Shown piece by piece: positions 28,712 through 38,439 of a stretch of DNA of 64,000 nucleotides (its first letter is position 1; the number at the start of each line of letters is the position of its first letter). The DNA is from Sinohyriopsis cumingii. Taxonomy: Eukaryota; Mollusca; Bivalvia; Unionida; Unionidae. Both the position numbers and the translations under genes were made by a program. The notes beneath the pieces were generated by a model. The model was given only the letters and a program-made list of their open reading frames with translations, searched no databases and had not been told where the DNA came from. The stretch is taken from positions 186,001 to 250,000 of the forward strand of contig JAPYKE020000537.1 of NCBI GenBank assembly GCA_028554795.2. The letters are read 5' to 3'.

Positions 28712-30600
28712 TAAAATTATTAGAAGAGTATAGGAACTAGATTACTTTCAAAATCAATTCTATGAAATATTGCACAATGGTTGATTGGGGATCGCTATGG
28801 CATTCATGGCATTCATAAATTGTTCTTAGCTATTGCATATTCGTATTAGTTAGGTTAAAACCTTGACAGTGGTGTAAAATATAGAAGGAAACAAAACAAT
28901 ACACGGTAAGTACCCTGAACTACCTGCTGTCTAGGACATTAGCTTATCCATATTGTAGAAACATTGATCATATAAATCTATTTCTTTAGCGAAGAGGAAC
29001 ACTTTAAAATTAGCATACATTCACTCAACAGTCTTGGATGACTCTTTGCCAGCCCTAATCTGTGTCAAGTAGCACATCATATATTTGAAATACGCCTGCT
29101 CTTTCAAGCAAAGTATACATCTAAAGCACAATGTTTGCAGGAAACGTTGTTGCTGTTGTTGTAGGGTGTAACGCCATTTTGCAGCACAATATAGGCTGTA
29201 CATGGCGGAGGCATAGATGGTGGAGCAAGAACTAGGGAATACATACCCACAAGTTTAAAGTAGTATCAACCCTCCAGTGGCCTAGTGGTTAGAGCCTCCG
29301 CCTCGAATGCGGGAGGTCGTAGGTTCTATCCTTGGCCGAGTTATACCACAGACTTACAAAAATGATATTAACAGCTGCCTCGCTTTGCGTTGAAAATTTA
29401 TAGGCTAGAGTTAGGACTGGTCGGCTTGGTGTCAGGATAATGTGACATAGTGGGATATCATGCTACATGTCTTCGGCATGATGCCCCGGTGATAGATATC
29501 ATTACAAACTGTCACACTTCAAGAATGCTTGACATCTAAAATAGAAGTTACATTTGGAATAGCATTAATATTTCGCATTATACTCGCTAGGTCTTGCGTG
29601 CATGCAAAAAACAAAATCAAAATAATAATAATAATAATAATAATAGTAGTAGTAAAATACATAAACTAATAACATAAAATAAAAAACAGGGTATACAATA
29701 TTAAAATTTGCATGCATGCCATGCATATATTGGAAGTAGATTAATGAACAAAGAAATTAAATCCTCTTCATTAATAAAGTAAAATCATTCGACCATTATA
29801 TGAACTAGATTACTTTCAAAATCAATTCTATGAAATACTGCACAATTGTTGATTGGGGATCGCTATGGCATTCGATGCATTCATAATTTGTTGTTTACCG
29901 CTTCCACATTTGTGTTAGGTAGGTTGAACTGTGACAGTGGTGTAAAATATAGAAGGAAACAAAACGATACAGGGTAAGTACCCATGACTATTTTCTGTCT
30001 AGGACACTAGCTTATCCGTATAGAAGAAACTTTGATCATATAAATGTATTTCTTTAGCGAAGAGGAATACTTTAAAATTAGGATACATTCACTTAACGGT
30101 CATAGTCTTGGATGACTCTTTGCCAGCCCTAATCTGTGTCAAATAATACATCATATATATGAAATACGCCTGCTCTTTCAAGGAAAGTATACAGTTAAAC
30201 CACAGTGTTTTCAGGAAACGTTGTTGCTGTTGTTGTAGGATGCATGCCATTTTGCAGTACAATATAGGCTATAGATGGCGGAGGCATAGATGGTGCAGCA
30301 AGAACCAGGGAATACATACCCACAAGTTTAAAGTAGTATCACCGCTCCGGTGGCCTAGTGGTTAGAACGTCCGCCTAGAATGCTGGAGGTCATCAATGCG
30401 GGAGGTCGTCATTCATTCATTTTCGACACTACCTATGGACTAAAATGCAAACTATTTTTTTCACAACATAAATTATTGTTTTATGGATAAGATTGCAAGA
30501 CATCTGAAATAAAAGTTATATTTGGAATAGTATTAATATTTCACATTATACTCGCTAGGTCTTGCGTGCATGCAAACTCGAAAGAATAATAATAATAATG

Positions 30601-30633
<33 letters not shown>

Positions 30634-31771
30634 GTGGTAGTAAAATACATAAAAGAATAACATAAAATAAAAAACAGGGTATACAATATTAAAATGTGCA
30701 TGCATGCAATGCATACATTGGAAGTAGATTAATGAACAAAGAAATTAAATTGTCTTCATTAATAAAGCAAAATCATTAGAACAGTATAGGAACTAGATTA
30801 CTTTTAAAATCAATTCTAATAAATATTGCACAATGGTTGTTTGGGCGTCGCTATGGCATTCATGGCTTTCATAAATTGTTGTTATCTACTGCATATTTAT
30901 ATTAGGTAGGTTTAAACTGTGACAGTGGTGTAAAATATAGAAGGGAACAAAACAATACAGGGTAAGTACCCTTAACTACCTTCTGTCTAGGATATTAGGT
31001 TATCCATATGGTAGAAACATTGATCATATAAATGTATTTCTTTAGCAAAGGTGAATACCTTAAAAGTGCATACATTCACTCAACAGTCTTGGTTGAATCG
31101 TTGCCAGCCCTAATCTGTGTCAAATAATGCATCATATATATGAAATACGCCTGCTCATTCAAGCAAAGTATACATTTAAAGCACAGTGTTTGCAGGAAAC
31201 GTTGTTGTTGTTGTTGTAGGGTGTATCGTTATTTTACAGTACAATATAGTCTATACATGGCGGAGGCATAGATTGTGGAGAAAGAACCAGGGAATACATA
31301 CACACAAGTTTATAGTAGTGTCACCGCTCCGGTGGCCTAGTGGTTAGAGCGTCCGCATCGAATGCGGGAGGTCGTAGGTTCTATTCTTGGCCGAGTTATA
31401 CCATAGACTTAAAAAAATGGTACTAATTGACCGAAATTGTTTTAAAGCTACGTTAAAAATCCCAGTCATATGCACACAGTAGTATCAAATAAGCAGTGAA
31501 AAATGGATGTGTAGCTCTCTTCAATATGTATCTGCAGACCTTCTCACTTAATATCATTTATCTACCTGCGTGACAAATTTGCTAATACGTCAAGCATTCG
31601 TTTTCGACTTTTACCTATGGACTAAAATGGAAACATTTTTTTACAACATAAATTATTGTTTTATGGATAAGATTGCTAGACATCTAAAATAGAAGTTACA
31701 TTGGGAATAGTATTAATATTTTACATTATAGCCGCTAGGTCTTGAGTGCATATAACGTCAATATAATGATG

Positions 31772-31812
<41 letters not shown>

Positions 31813-32345
31813 TGTAGTAGTAAAATTCATAAACTTATACTATAAAATAAAAACAAACAGGGTTTATAATATTAAAATGTGCATGCATGACATGGATATA
31901 TTGGTAGCAAATGAATGAATAAAGAAATTAAATTGTCTTCATTAATAAAGTTAAATCATTAGAACAGTATAGAAACTAGATTACTTTCAAAATTAATTCT
32001 ATGAAATGTTGCACAATGGTTGATTTGATCATATAAATGTATCTCTTTTTCGAAGAGGAATACTTTAAAATTACCATACATTCACTTAACAGTCTTGGAT
32101 GAATCGTTGCCAGCCCTAATCTTTGTTAAATAGTACATCATATATATGAAGTACGCCTGCTCTTTCAAGCAAAGTATACATGTAAAGCACAGTGTTTGCA
32201 GGAAACGTTGTTGCTGTTGTTGTACGGTGTAACGCCATTTTAAAACACAATCTAGGCTATACATGGCGGATTCATAGATTGTGGAGCAAGAACCAGGGAA
32301 TACAGGGTAAGTACCCGTAAATACCTTCTGTCTATGACATTAGCT
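28712..32345. repeat. Tandem array of ~1.0-1.2-kb composite units
   Basis: The block starting GGAACTAGATTACTTTCAAAATCAATTCTATG occurs near 28733, 29804, 30788 and 31972. This gives three full units and one truncated unit. Each unit contains a reversed family-2 SINE 3' end (TTGTTGTAGGGTGTAACGCCATTTTGCAGC), three contain a forward family-1 SINE piece, and each has an (AAT)n tract (about 29622, 30583, 31768). Spacing differs because of internal indels. Small minus-strand ORFs at 29021-29203 and 32082-32264 are paralogous frames of the repeat, not genes. Confidence 0.9.
29272..29520 (+). mobile_element. Family-1 SINE copy inside array unit 1
   Basis: CTCCAGTGGCCTAGTGGTTAGAGCCTCCGCCTCGAATGCGGGAGGTCGTAGG head with most of the body, lacking the last ~60 bp. 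Related truncated pieces occur at 30341-30410 and 31323-31470 in units 2 and 3. Confidence 0.85.
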
Positions 32346-32412
32346 TATCCAATATGTATCTGCTGCCCTTCACGTTCTCACATTCATCTAACCCGATTTG
32401 TGTTTTATAGAT

Positions 32413-33405
32413 TTAAAATAAATCTGTGGCGACTCTGACCGCTATATCAGGAAATCTATTTATCATGTATATCAGATTTATACTCATAAACGCTAACATC
32501 GAAGATCTTAAATGTGTATACTGGGGAGAATTCCCTTCATAGTAATTCACATTAGTGCCTAGTCTAGTTCCAGCGTTAAAAAAAACACACTCTGTGTACG
32601 CAAGCATGCCTTTGTTCGCTGATTTTTTTTTGTTTTTAAAATCAAATTTTGCTTCATCAATAATTAGTTGTTTATAACTTCTTCTATGATTTGATGAGGC
32701 TCCTTGTGTAAATTTACCAACGATTTTTCTGCCCAAATCTTTTGCAAGTGACGTCTCGCAGATGTCGCCGGGATATGGCATCCACACCTGTTTTTGCGGT
32801 CGATACGAAATGATTGCCTCATTCACTGTCAGCGATAACAGCAAAACCGCATCCAGCATATACTGTAATAATACTGTGGGAACCCAGTAACGTTCATTTT
32901 TCGTACTCTTCATCGTTGCGATTTATCGCCTGATTAGGTTTATTAAAATAGCGGCCAAACGAAGCCGCAATAACAGGATGAATCCCTTTAGCAAATTCAA
33001 AGGATTCAACACATATATGTCCTGTGAAGTCGAAGTGGGGTAGGGGTCCATTTATCGATACCCTAGTCATCTCATGGGTAGGATGCCTAAATCTTTTAAG
33101 ATACGGTGCACACTTGCCCATCCAAAGAAAACTTCCACGGTAACATGCCACCATATCAACGGAAATAACTTCATTGAAATCATATTTAATATTCTAGAGT
33201 CCCCCCCCCCCCGTGCACAATCTCGACACACGATAAAGTTCCCCGCATGGTTGCACAAACTGATTAAATTGTCGTTTCTCGTCATCACTCTGAAACAACC
33301 ACTCAGACACGGAATCGGTTTTACTGATCTCACGAATATACTCAAATACACGAATATACTCAAATATATCTTTATCCCCCCTCCCAGTGTTGTTGTAAGC
33401 CTTGT
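32413..33405 (-). pseudogene. Polymerase fragment of a third virus-like element
   Basis: On the minus strand the sequence matches, in order, the end of the first replication ORF (QFVQPCGELYR, about 33245) and the family-B palm of the second (33180 leftwards). It keeps motif A as VDMVACYRGS, the MTRVSINGPLP segment, AIISYRPQ, motif B as AKDLGRKIVGKFTQG and the approach to motif C (VRVATD). It stops at 32413 just where motif C should continue. The ORF at 32913-32413 (166 aa) is uninterrupted. A deletion joins GELYR directly to the start of the palm and a frameshift lies near 32900. The copy differs from both other polymerase copies here, so it marks a third element. The 3' part (helicase) is missing and abuts the composite repeat array. 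Confidence 0.85.
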
Positions 33406-33725
33406 CAGAGACAAGGGGGAGAAATAATACTCGTTTATCTCGTGGAAATATGGAGCAGCAGAGAGGGTGAACAGACCTTTTGCTGGTGCGTCATTAAAAA
33501 TTTTTTTTAGCTTCCTACGGAAATGAAAATATATAAGTTGACTAACTCCAAACCAAATCTTTTATCCAACCGAGATTTTCTCCAATTGGGCTAGTTTGTT
33601 GTGTTACTTTATTGTTGTCGTTTGTGTTTTTCTAAATTTGTATTCTCGTTTTTGCTTACCCACCGGACGTTTCATTGAGGTCGCACCATCTCTGATGCTA
33701 TAATTATATTATTACAATATCAATA

Positions 33726-34809
33726 ATGGCACCAGCTATGAAGTATTATACTGCTAAATTAGCTCGAGAAACATTAGTAGCAATAAAGAAACTTCTTCCA
33801 ATCCGTGATTCTGTCAGTCACAAACAAGAACTTCAAAAATCTCAAGTTAAATATACAGAAGGCACATACAATTATTTAAGCCTTTTACAACATTTACTGA
33901 AAGAGTTGCAGAAGCAAATGAAAAGATAGCACTAAGATACTAAAAAACAAAACAGATTTTAGAAAAACTTCTAGCTAAAGTAATAATTGTTGCTCAACCT
34001 CAACCTCGTCCTCAACTTGAAGAAGAACTTGAAGACGAAGAAGAAGAAACACTTGAATGTTCTGTTGGTGAAGAACAAAATAAAAAGGAACAAAAAAAGG
34101 GTAGAACTAACATAGATGAAACAATTTAATCCAAAAATATGGAAAAATGGTTATATCGAGTGTATAAAGATACTAACCAGGTTAAAGATAGTGATCCTGG
34201 ATAGTCAGCCAAGAAGAAACTCAAATGTCAGAGTTTTTAAGAAAATTTGATGGTCAATCCGGTCTTTTTAGGAGAATGTTTAAACCTAAAGCTATTGAAA
34301 AAGTTGAAGACCCCACTAAATTAATTGATATAGCTGTATGTGGATATAATGAAAAAGAAAAATATATAATACCTCGCCATCTTTGAAAGCGAAAACCAGA
34401 AAAATGGGTTGGTGAGGTATATGGAGCTGCAGGTGATATAAATAAGATTAATTGGAATGACCCAAAACTAAAAGTTTTAAAAAATAGTTGAAGAGTATAA
34501 AGAAAAGAGAAGAAAAAAAAAAGAAACAACAAGAACGATAACAAACGGAAGAGGAGTATGTTCTTACTGAACTGATTGGAAAGCCTCCAAAAACTGGAGG
34601 TGGTCTTATTGCTGGTCCTAAAAACATCATTTCCGACGTAGATAGATTAAAAAGTCTGATTCGAGTAAATCGGGCTGGAAATAATTCTCCATAAATTATA
34701 AACTGAAATATCTGATATTTGTCGAAGATTGTTTACAGGCGGTGTAATGGATCGTAATGTTTATCATTCTCTCATTAATTAAATTGCTGATGATTATTAC
34801 AGCGACTGA
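33726..34809 (+). pseudogene. Decayed homologue of the 313-aa protein
   Basis: The N-terminal 67 codons are open and contain KLARETLVAIKKLLPIRD, matching RLARERLAALIKFIPLRD of the intact copy at 43377-44318. An acidic Glu-rich middle (34015-34080) follows in another frame. A later piece has GKPPKTGG near 34580. The extreme C-terminus is recognisable at about 34675-34809 (CRRLFTGGVMDRNVYHSLI against CKRLFAGGIMDINAYRTLI). Several frameshifts and stops separate these pieces. The order of parts equals the intact gene. Confidence 0.85.
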
Positions 34810-34841
34810 AACATTTAATTAATTATCATGTAATTTAAAAG

Positions 34842-34980
34842 TGATTATATTAACTGCTCAGCGTGGGCCTGTATTAGTTAGGATAGTAAATGCACGATTG
34901 CCAACTTATAAAGCGATTTACGGAGATCGACTCGGTGATGTTGTTCAAGGTTTATTTTGAAGGATAGCACCAAAAGCAAT
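34842..34980 (+). pseudogene. 5' part of decayed 173-aa homologue
   Basis: GPVLVRIVNARLPTYKAIYG matches KPVLVYVVNSRLPVYRAYYG of the intact gene at 42493-43014. A stop (TGA) follows the LF of the Gly-rich segment. The homology is cut at 34980 by the 1,320-bp transposon, resumes at 36308 for about 10 codons, is cut again at 36337 by the 16-kb element, and resumes at 52368. Confidence 0.88.
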
Positions 34981-36300
34981 GTCGCAGAATATAAAACGAG
35001 TGGGTTTTTGGACTAAATGAATAAGGCAAACACAATGTGAGAAAAATGGAAATTTATGAAATGAACTAATAAAGAAAAATATATGATGTAAAAATGCAAT
35101 GATTCTCTCACGCTTTCAACATACGATTGACTCAAATCACTCTACACAACATTCACACATTGAAAATAAACCCAAATATTAAATCAGTATGAAGTACAGA
35201 TCCAAGAAACCTCATGGACTGCAGCTACGCTTCAAACATTATTGTACACTTTAAGAGATATTACATACTCTCGAATATGAACTCTATTAAGATTCAAAAT
35301 AATCTTATGAACACAACTAAGATTCAAAATAATCTTATGAACACAACTATGATTCAAAATAATTTTATGAACACAACCAAGATTAAAAATAATCTTATGA
35401 ACACAACGAAAATTCAAAATAATCTTATGAATATAAAAATGCAATTGAACAACAATTGATCCAAACGTATTCTTCTAGACCTCTTGTACAGTCGCACGAT
35501 TCCTTGGGTTGGCCCACCCTCTTATCGGCCGCTCGCACCCTTTATGGATCCAACACGTGTACAGTCATACGTATACGCACGTACAGACAGCATACAGCAC
35601 CCTTTTTAATTTGCTACGTCTACGTCCGTGGCACATACATAAGTACTTTCATACATACGTATCGACAGCACGCAGCCTTAAATACTCTGGAAACTCCAGA
35701 CAGCTCTAAACAACTTTAGACAGCTTCAGACAGCTTTAGTCATATTCACAGTCACATTGACAATCACACTTCACAGCGACAGATACAATCACAGCGACAG
35801 ACACAATCAGCTATAATAAAACCAAATTTGTCATAATAATAGTTTCTGTATAATCTCTAGATAGATGATATTACGTTAGCCTCTAATAGTGACTTGTAAT
35901 TCAAAGTTCAATAAATGCATTATTACGCGATAAGACATTACAAGCCGAATAAGCTTTGCATATCAAATGAAAATGTAAATTTAACAATTACCCCTATGGC
36001 TGGAGAACATGGGAGAGCGTACACTCCTTGACGTCATCCAAAATGACCAGTGTCGGTTTTACAAATTGAGCTTGCTTAAATTCATAGGAGATTGAGCAAA
36101 AGTCAGGGTAGAATACCCGTGCATATCATGTTAGTAATGTTCCTTCGTCACACGTAATCTCTGGTGAGGTACATGTTAATACAGACGCTTACCTGGAAAA
36201 ACACGTATTCACCCTAGATAACGTTGTACACATGTACAACGAGAAATAGTCAAATAGTTCTAAGGAAAAACCAAGTTATTTCGTTACCTAATTCTATGAC
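34981..36300. mobile_element. 1,320-bp non-autonomous DNA transposon
   Basis: AAGCAAT is duplicated at 34974-34980 and 36301-36307. The sequence between begins GTCGCAGAAT and ends ATTCTATGAC, so the ends are imperfect inverted repeats (8 of 10). Excluding the insert and one duplication copy restores an uninterrupted match to the 173-aa gene, which independently fixes the boundaries. There is no transposase ORF. A 7-bp duplication does not by itself identify a superfamily; hAT-like 8 bp is near. Confidence 0.85.
35280..35445. repeat. 30-bp tandem repeat inside the transposon
   Basis: Five to six copies of AAGATTCAAAATAATCTTATGAACACAACT with few substitutions. The 30-bp period keeps frames open (ORFs 35214-35459 and 35232-35444), which are artefacts. 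Confidence 0.92.
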
Positions 36301-36337
36301 AAGCAATACCGACTGTAAAACAATTGGAGATGAAGGC

Positions 36338-36597
36338 AGCAGCAGAGGGGGCGAATCCGACATTTTGTCCAATCGTTATTTTGCTTAATTATTACTTTCT
36401 GCACTCAACGGATCCGGTGTAGTCAGCGCTGGTAAAATAAAAAACGACGTCGGTCCATCTTACACGATGGTGACGTCATTTGGTTTAATTAATACCTTCT
36501 GCGCGTCGATCCCCAGCGTCGTCAGCGTCCGGTAAGCACATCGACGACCGCGTCGATGTCATCGCCCCCTCTGCTGCTAAGTGGTTATTTACAATGA
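36338..36597. repeat. Left terminal inverted repeat
   Basis: It starts AGCAGCAGAGGGGGCGA and matches the reverse complement of 52110-52367 almost base for base. It overlaps the stop codon of the penton-like gene. Each repeat is itself bounded by an inverted 17-mer: AGCAGCAGAGGGGGCGA at 36338-36354 and TCGCCCCCTCTGCTGCT at 36562-36578. It also holds a 9-bp-stem hairpin (ACATCGACG ... CGTCGATGT, about 36538-36559) and one TGACGTCA at 36471. Confidence 0.95.
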
Positions 36598-37881
36598 TCT
36601 TACAAACAGAGTGATCACTAACTCCTCCTCCTGTAGATCAATTAGGTTATTTGACTGATCGGTGAGTCTGAAATTAATTCTCGTTAAAAACCGATTATGG
36701 CATCTCATATAGACCGGATTAATCGGACTCTCAACTATTAAAAATCCCGGAGGGGCTGTTGGTGAAAATGAATAAAGGATATATCCCTGTTGAACTTGAT
36801 TTGATTGCTTGGTATCTACCTGGTAACTCCCTTCGATAACATCACACACTAGATTGATTGCTATCACCGATGCGATATTTACGTTGTATGGAGCAATATG
36901 CATACCATCATCCCCGTTATCGTGTCTGAGGATATGAGTTGATGGACTGAGAAAATCATTAAGAGATTTTCTTAGTTCTGGCGCGTTGTATCCTGGAAAC
37001 CTAAAATTGGGTAAATTGGCTTCTATAATATTATTCTGGGTTAGAAATTTTTGTTTATTATCATCGCTGTTAGCGGATATTATCCCGACGATTCGTTCAT
37101 TGATATATTCCATGTCTGATATAAGTTGATTTAACACCTCAACGTGTTTTCGTTCTTTTGTTTTCCGTAGCTGTTCTAGTTGTGATTGGCAAATACGATT
37201 AATCTCGGCAAACGCATCAGTGATATCATTTAAATTGACTACGATCTCGACGTCTGATTCAGGAGTTTCCTTATATATAAAATACCAATACATGGTATTC
37301 TTGTCTTGAAATATAAACCAGCTGGGTAATAACGTGCTTTTTATAATAGACCAATTATCTCGATAACTGGGATTAATTTCATGATACGATTGCTCATTCG
37401 TGTGAAATTCCCGCGGACTTTCATGAGGTGGATTCTTAGGCCATCCTAGTATGGTTCTTATTGAACTGTTATAAATATCAACCATATACCCCGGTGTGCT
37501 TATTTCAATAGCGATTTTTGATTCCTTTCCTGTGATCGATTTTATCCTGCGTTGAAATTCTTTATTGATTTGTTCTATTTGGTATGACCCAGTTGGTATT
37601 GTAACCTCCTCCCAGTCTGGGGTCCCATCGGGTTTATTTGTCCGTGCAAAAACCAGCGAGTTATTAGGTTGTTGTCCGTTAAATGCGTCCGCTCGGATAT
37701 TAGGCCAACTGTGATATACTTGCAATTTTGCCAGCGCTATTTCCTTCACTGGAACCGGCGATGGGAAGTTCACACTGAATTCGGGTTTCGTTGACGTTAT
37801 CGATATCATACTTGTTTGTACCGGAGTGGTGTTCTCCGCGATCCGCTGAAGTAATTGAAACCCTTCGGGGTTCAGCGACAT
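36589..37881 (-). CDS. Penton-like / minor capsid protein candidate (430 aa)
   Basis: The most terminal gene, with its stop inside the left terminal repeat. Visible segments are an N-terminal strand-rich part (SVNFPSPVPVKEIALAKLQV), IPTGSYQIEQINKEFQRRI at ~97-115, IRTILGW at ~136-142, and a long middle. The C-terminus has YILYSFSPTAPPGFLIVESP and FRLTDQSNNLIDL. This layout (P-G-Y-x-I followed by a final DQ-G-IDL beta segment) recurs in proteins that accompany the capsid gene in animal polinton-like elements. I infer a vertex or minor capsid role from that and from the position in the virion block. No enzyme motif is seen. A decayed copy with the same organisation lies at 54905-56526. Confidence 0.55.
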   Translation of the reverse strand: MSLNPEGFQLLQRIAENTTPVQTSMISITSTKPEFSVNFPSPVPVKEIALAKLQVYHSWPNIRADAFNGQQPNNSLVFARTNKPDGTPDWEEVTIPTGSYQIEQINKEFQRRIKSITGKESKIAIEISTPGYMVDIYNSSIRTILGWPKNPPHESPREFHTNEQSYHEINPSYRDNWSIIKSTLLPSWFIFQDKNTMYWYFIYKETPESDVEIVVNLNDITDAFAEINRICQSQLEQLRKTKERKHVEVLNQLISDMEYINERIVGIISANSDDNKQKFLTQNNIIEANLPNFRFPGYNAPELRKSLNDFLSPSTHILRHDNGDDGMHIAPYNVNIASVIAINLVCDVIEGSYQVDTKQSNQVQQGYILYSFSPTAPPGFLIVESPINPVYMRCHNRFLTRINFRLTDQSNNLIDLQEEELVITLFVRSL

Positions 37882-37979
37882 TATTATTATTCGTTGTCTT
37901 TAGTGTCTAATTTCAACAACCAGGTGGTTCCGGCTTCCAGTTAAAAATCCTCGATTTTTGACATCGCGGAGCTATACAA

Positions 37980-38423
37980 CTAGACCATCGTGGAGAATTC
38001 AACATCGGATACGAACAAATTATCAATCGATAACGAGATCAACCCGGATAATTTCGAGTACGCGTCGGATACTATTTGATGTTTTACTGTATACTCGTTG
38101 AGTTTTTTCTGAAAACACGATGATATCTTCCTAGTGATTGCGTTGGCGACTCCAGCAACTGTTGTCATCGCGGAGACAGCGATTGGAACAGCGATCGGGG
38201 CTATCGTGGTCACCGTGGATAAAATAACACCGGTACCGGCCACTATACCCGACACCGAGTACACGACCGCGTCGATGGCGGTTATTTTTCGGCGGTATTT
38301 TTTTATTTTTGCACGGTATTGTTCGGAAAGCGTTTTCAAGTTCGCGGAGAATTCTTTTGCGGTATCGAATCGATATTGATGTGACGTCGGTGATACCTCT
38401 GATTCAATTACCTTGGTGGTCAT
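37980..38423 (-). CDS. Small membrane protein of the virion block (147 aa)
   Basis: A charged N-terminal half with coiled-coil character (residues ~20-47, FSANLKTLSEQYRAKIKKYR) is followed by two adjacent hydrophobic segments at about 48-70 and 72-92. Then comes a basic linker and an amphipathic tail. This suits a virion membrane or membrane-interacting protein, but the family is not recognised. It lies 98 bp from the penton-like gene and 17 bp from the fibre-like gene on the same strand, so co-transcription is likely. The homologue at 54401-54864 keeps the same two hydrophobic segments, which argues for a real gene. Confidence 0.65.
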   Translation of the reverse strand: MTTKVIESEVSPTSHQYRFDTAKEFSANLKTLSEQYRAKIKKYRRKITAIDAVVYSVSGIVAGTGVILSTVTTIAPIAVPIAVSAMTTVAGVANAITRKISSCFQKKLNEYTVKHQIVSDAYSKLSGLISLSIDNLFVSDVEFSTMV

Positions 38424-38439
38424 TTTTATTTTAAAAGAG

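Noticed and set aside
36471-36478. TGACGTCA (CRE-like) site as a promoter element
   Set aside because: Present in both terminal repeats, but these flank gene 3' ends. An 8-bp match alone is not evidence of regulation.
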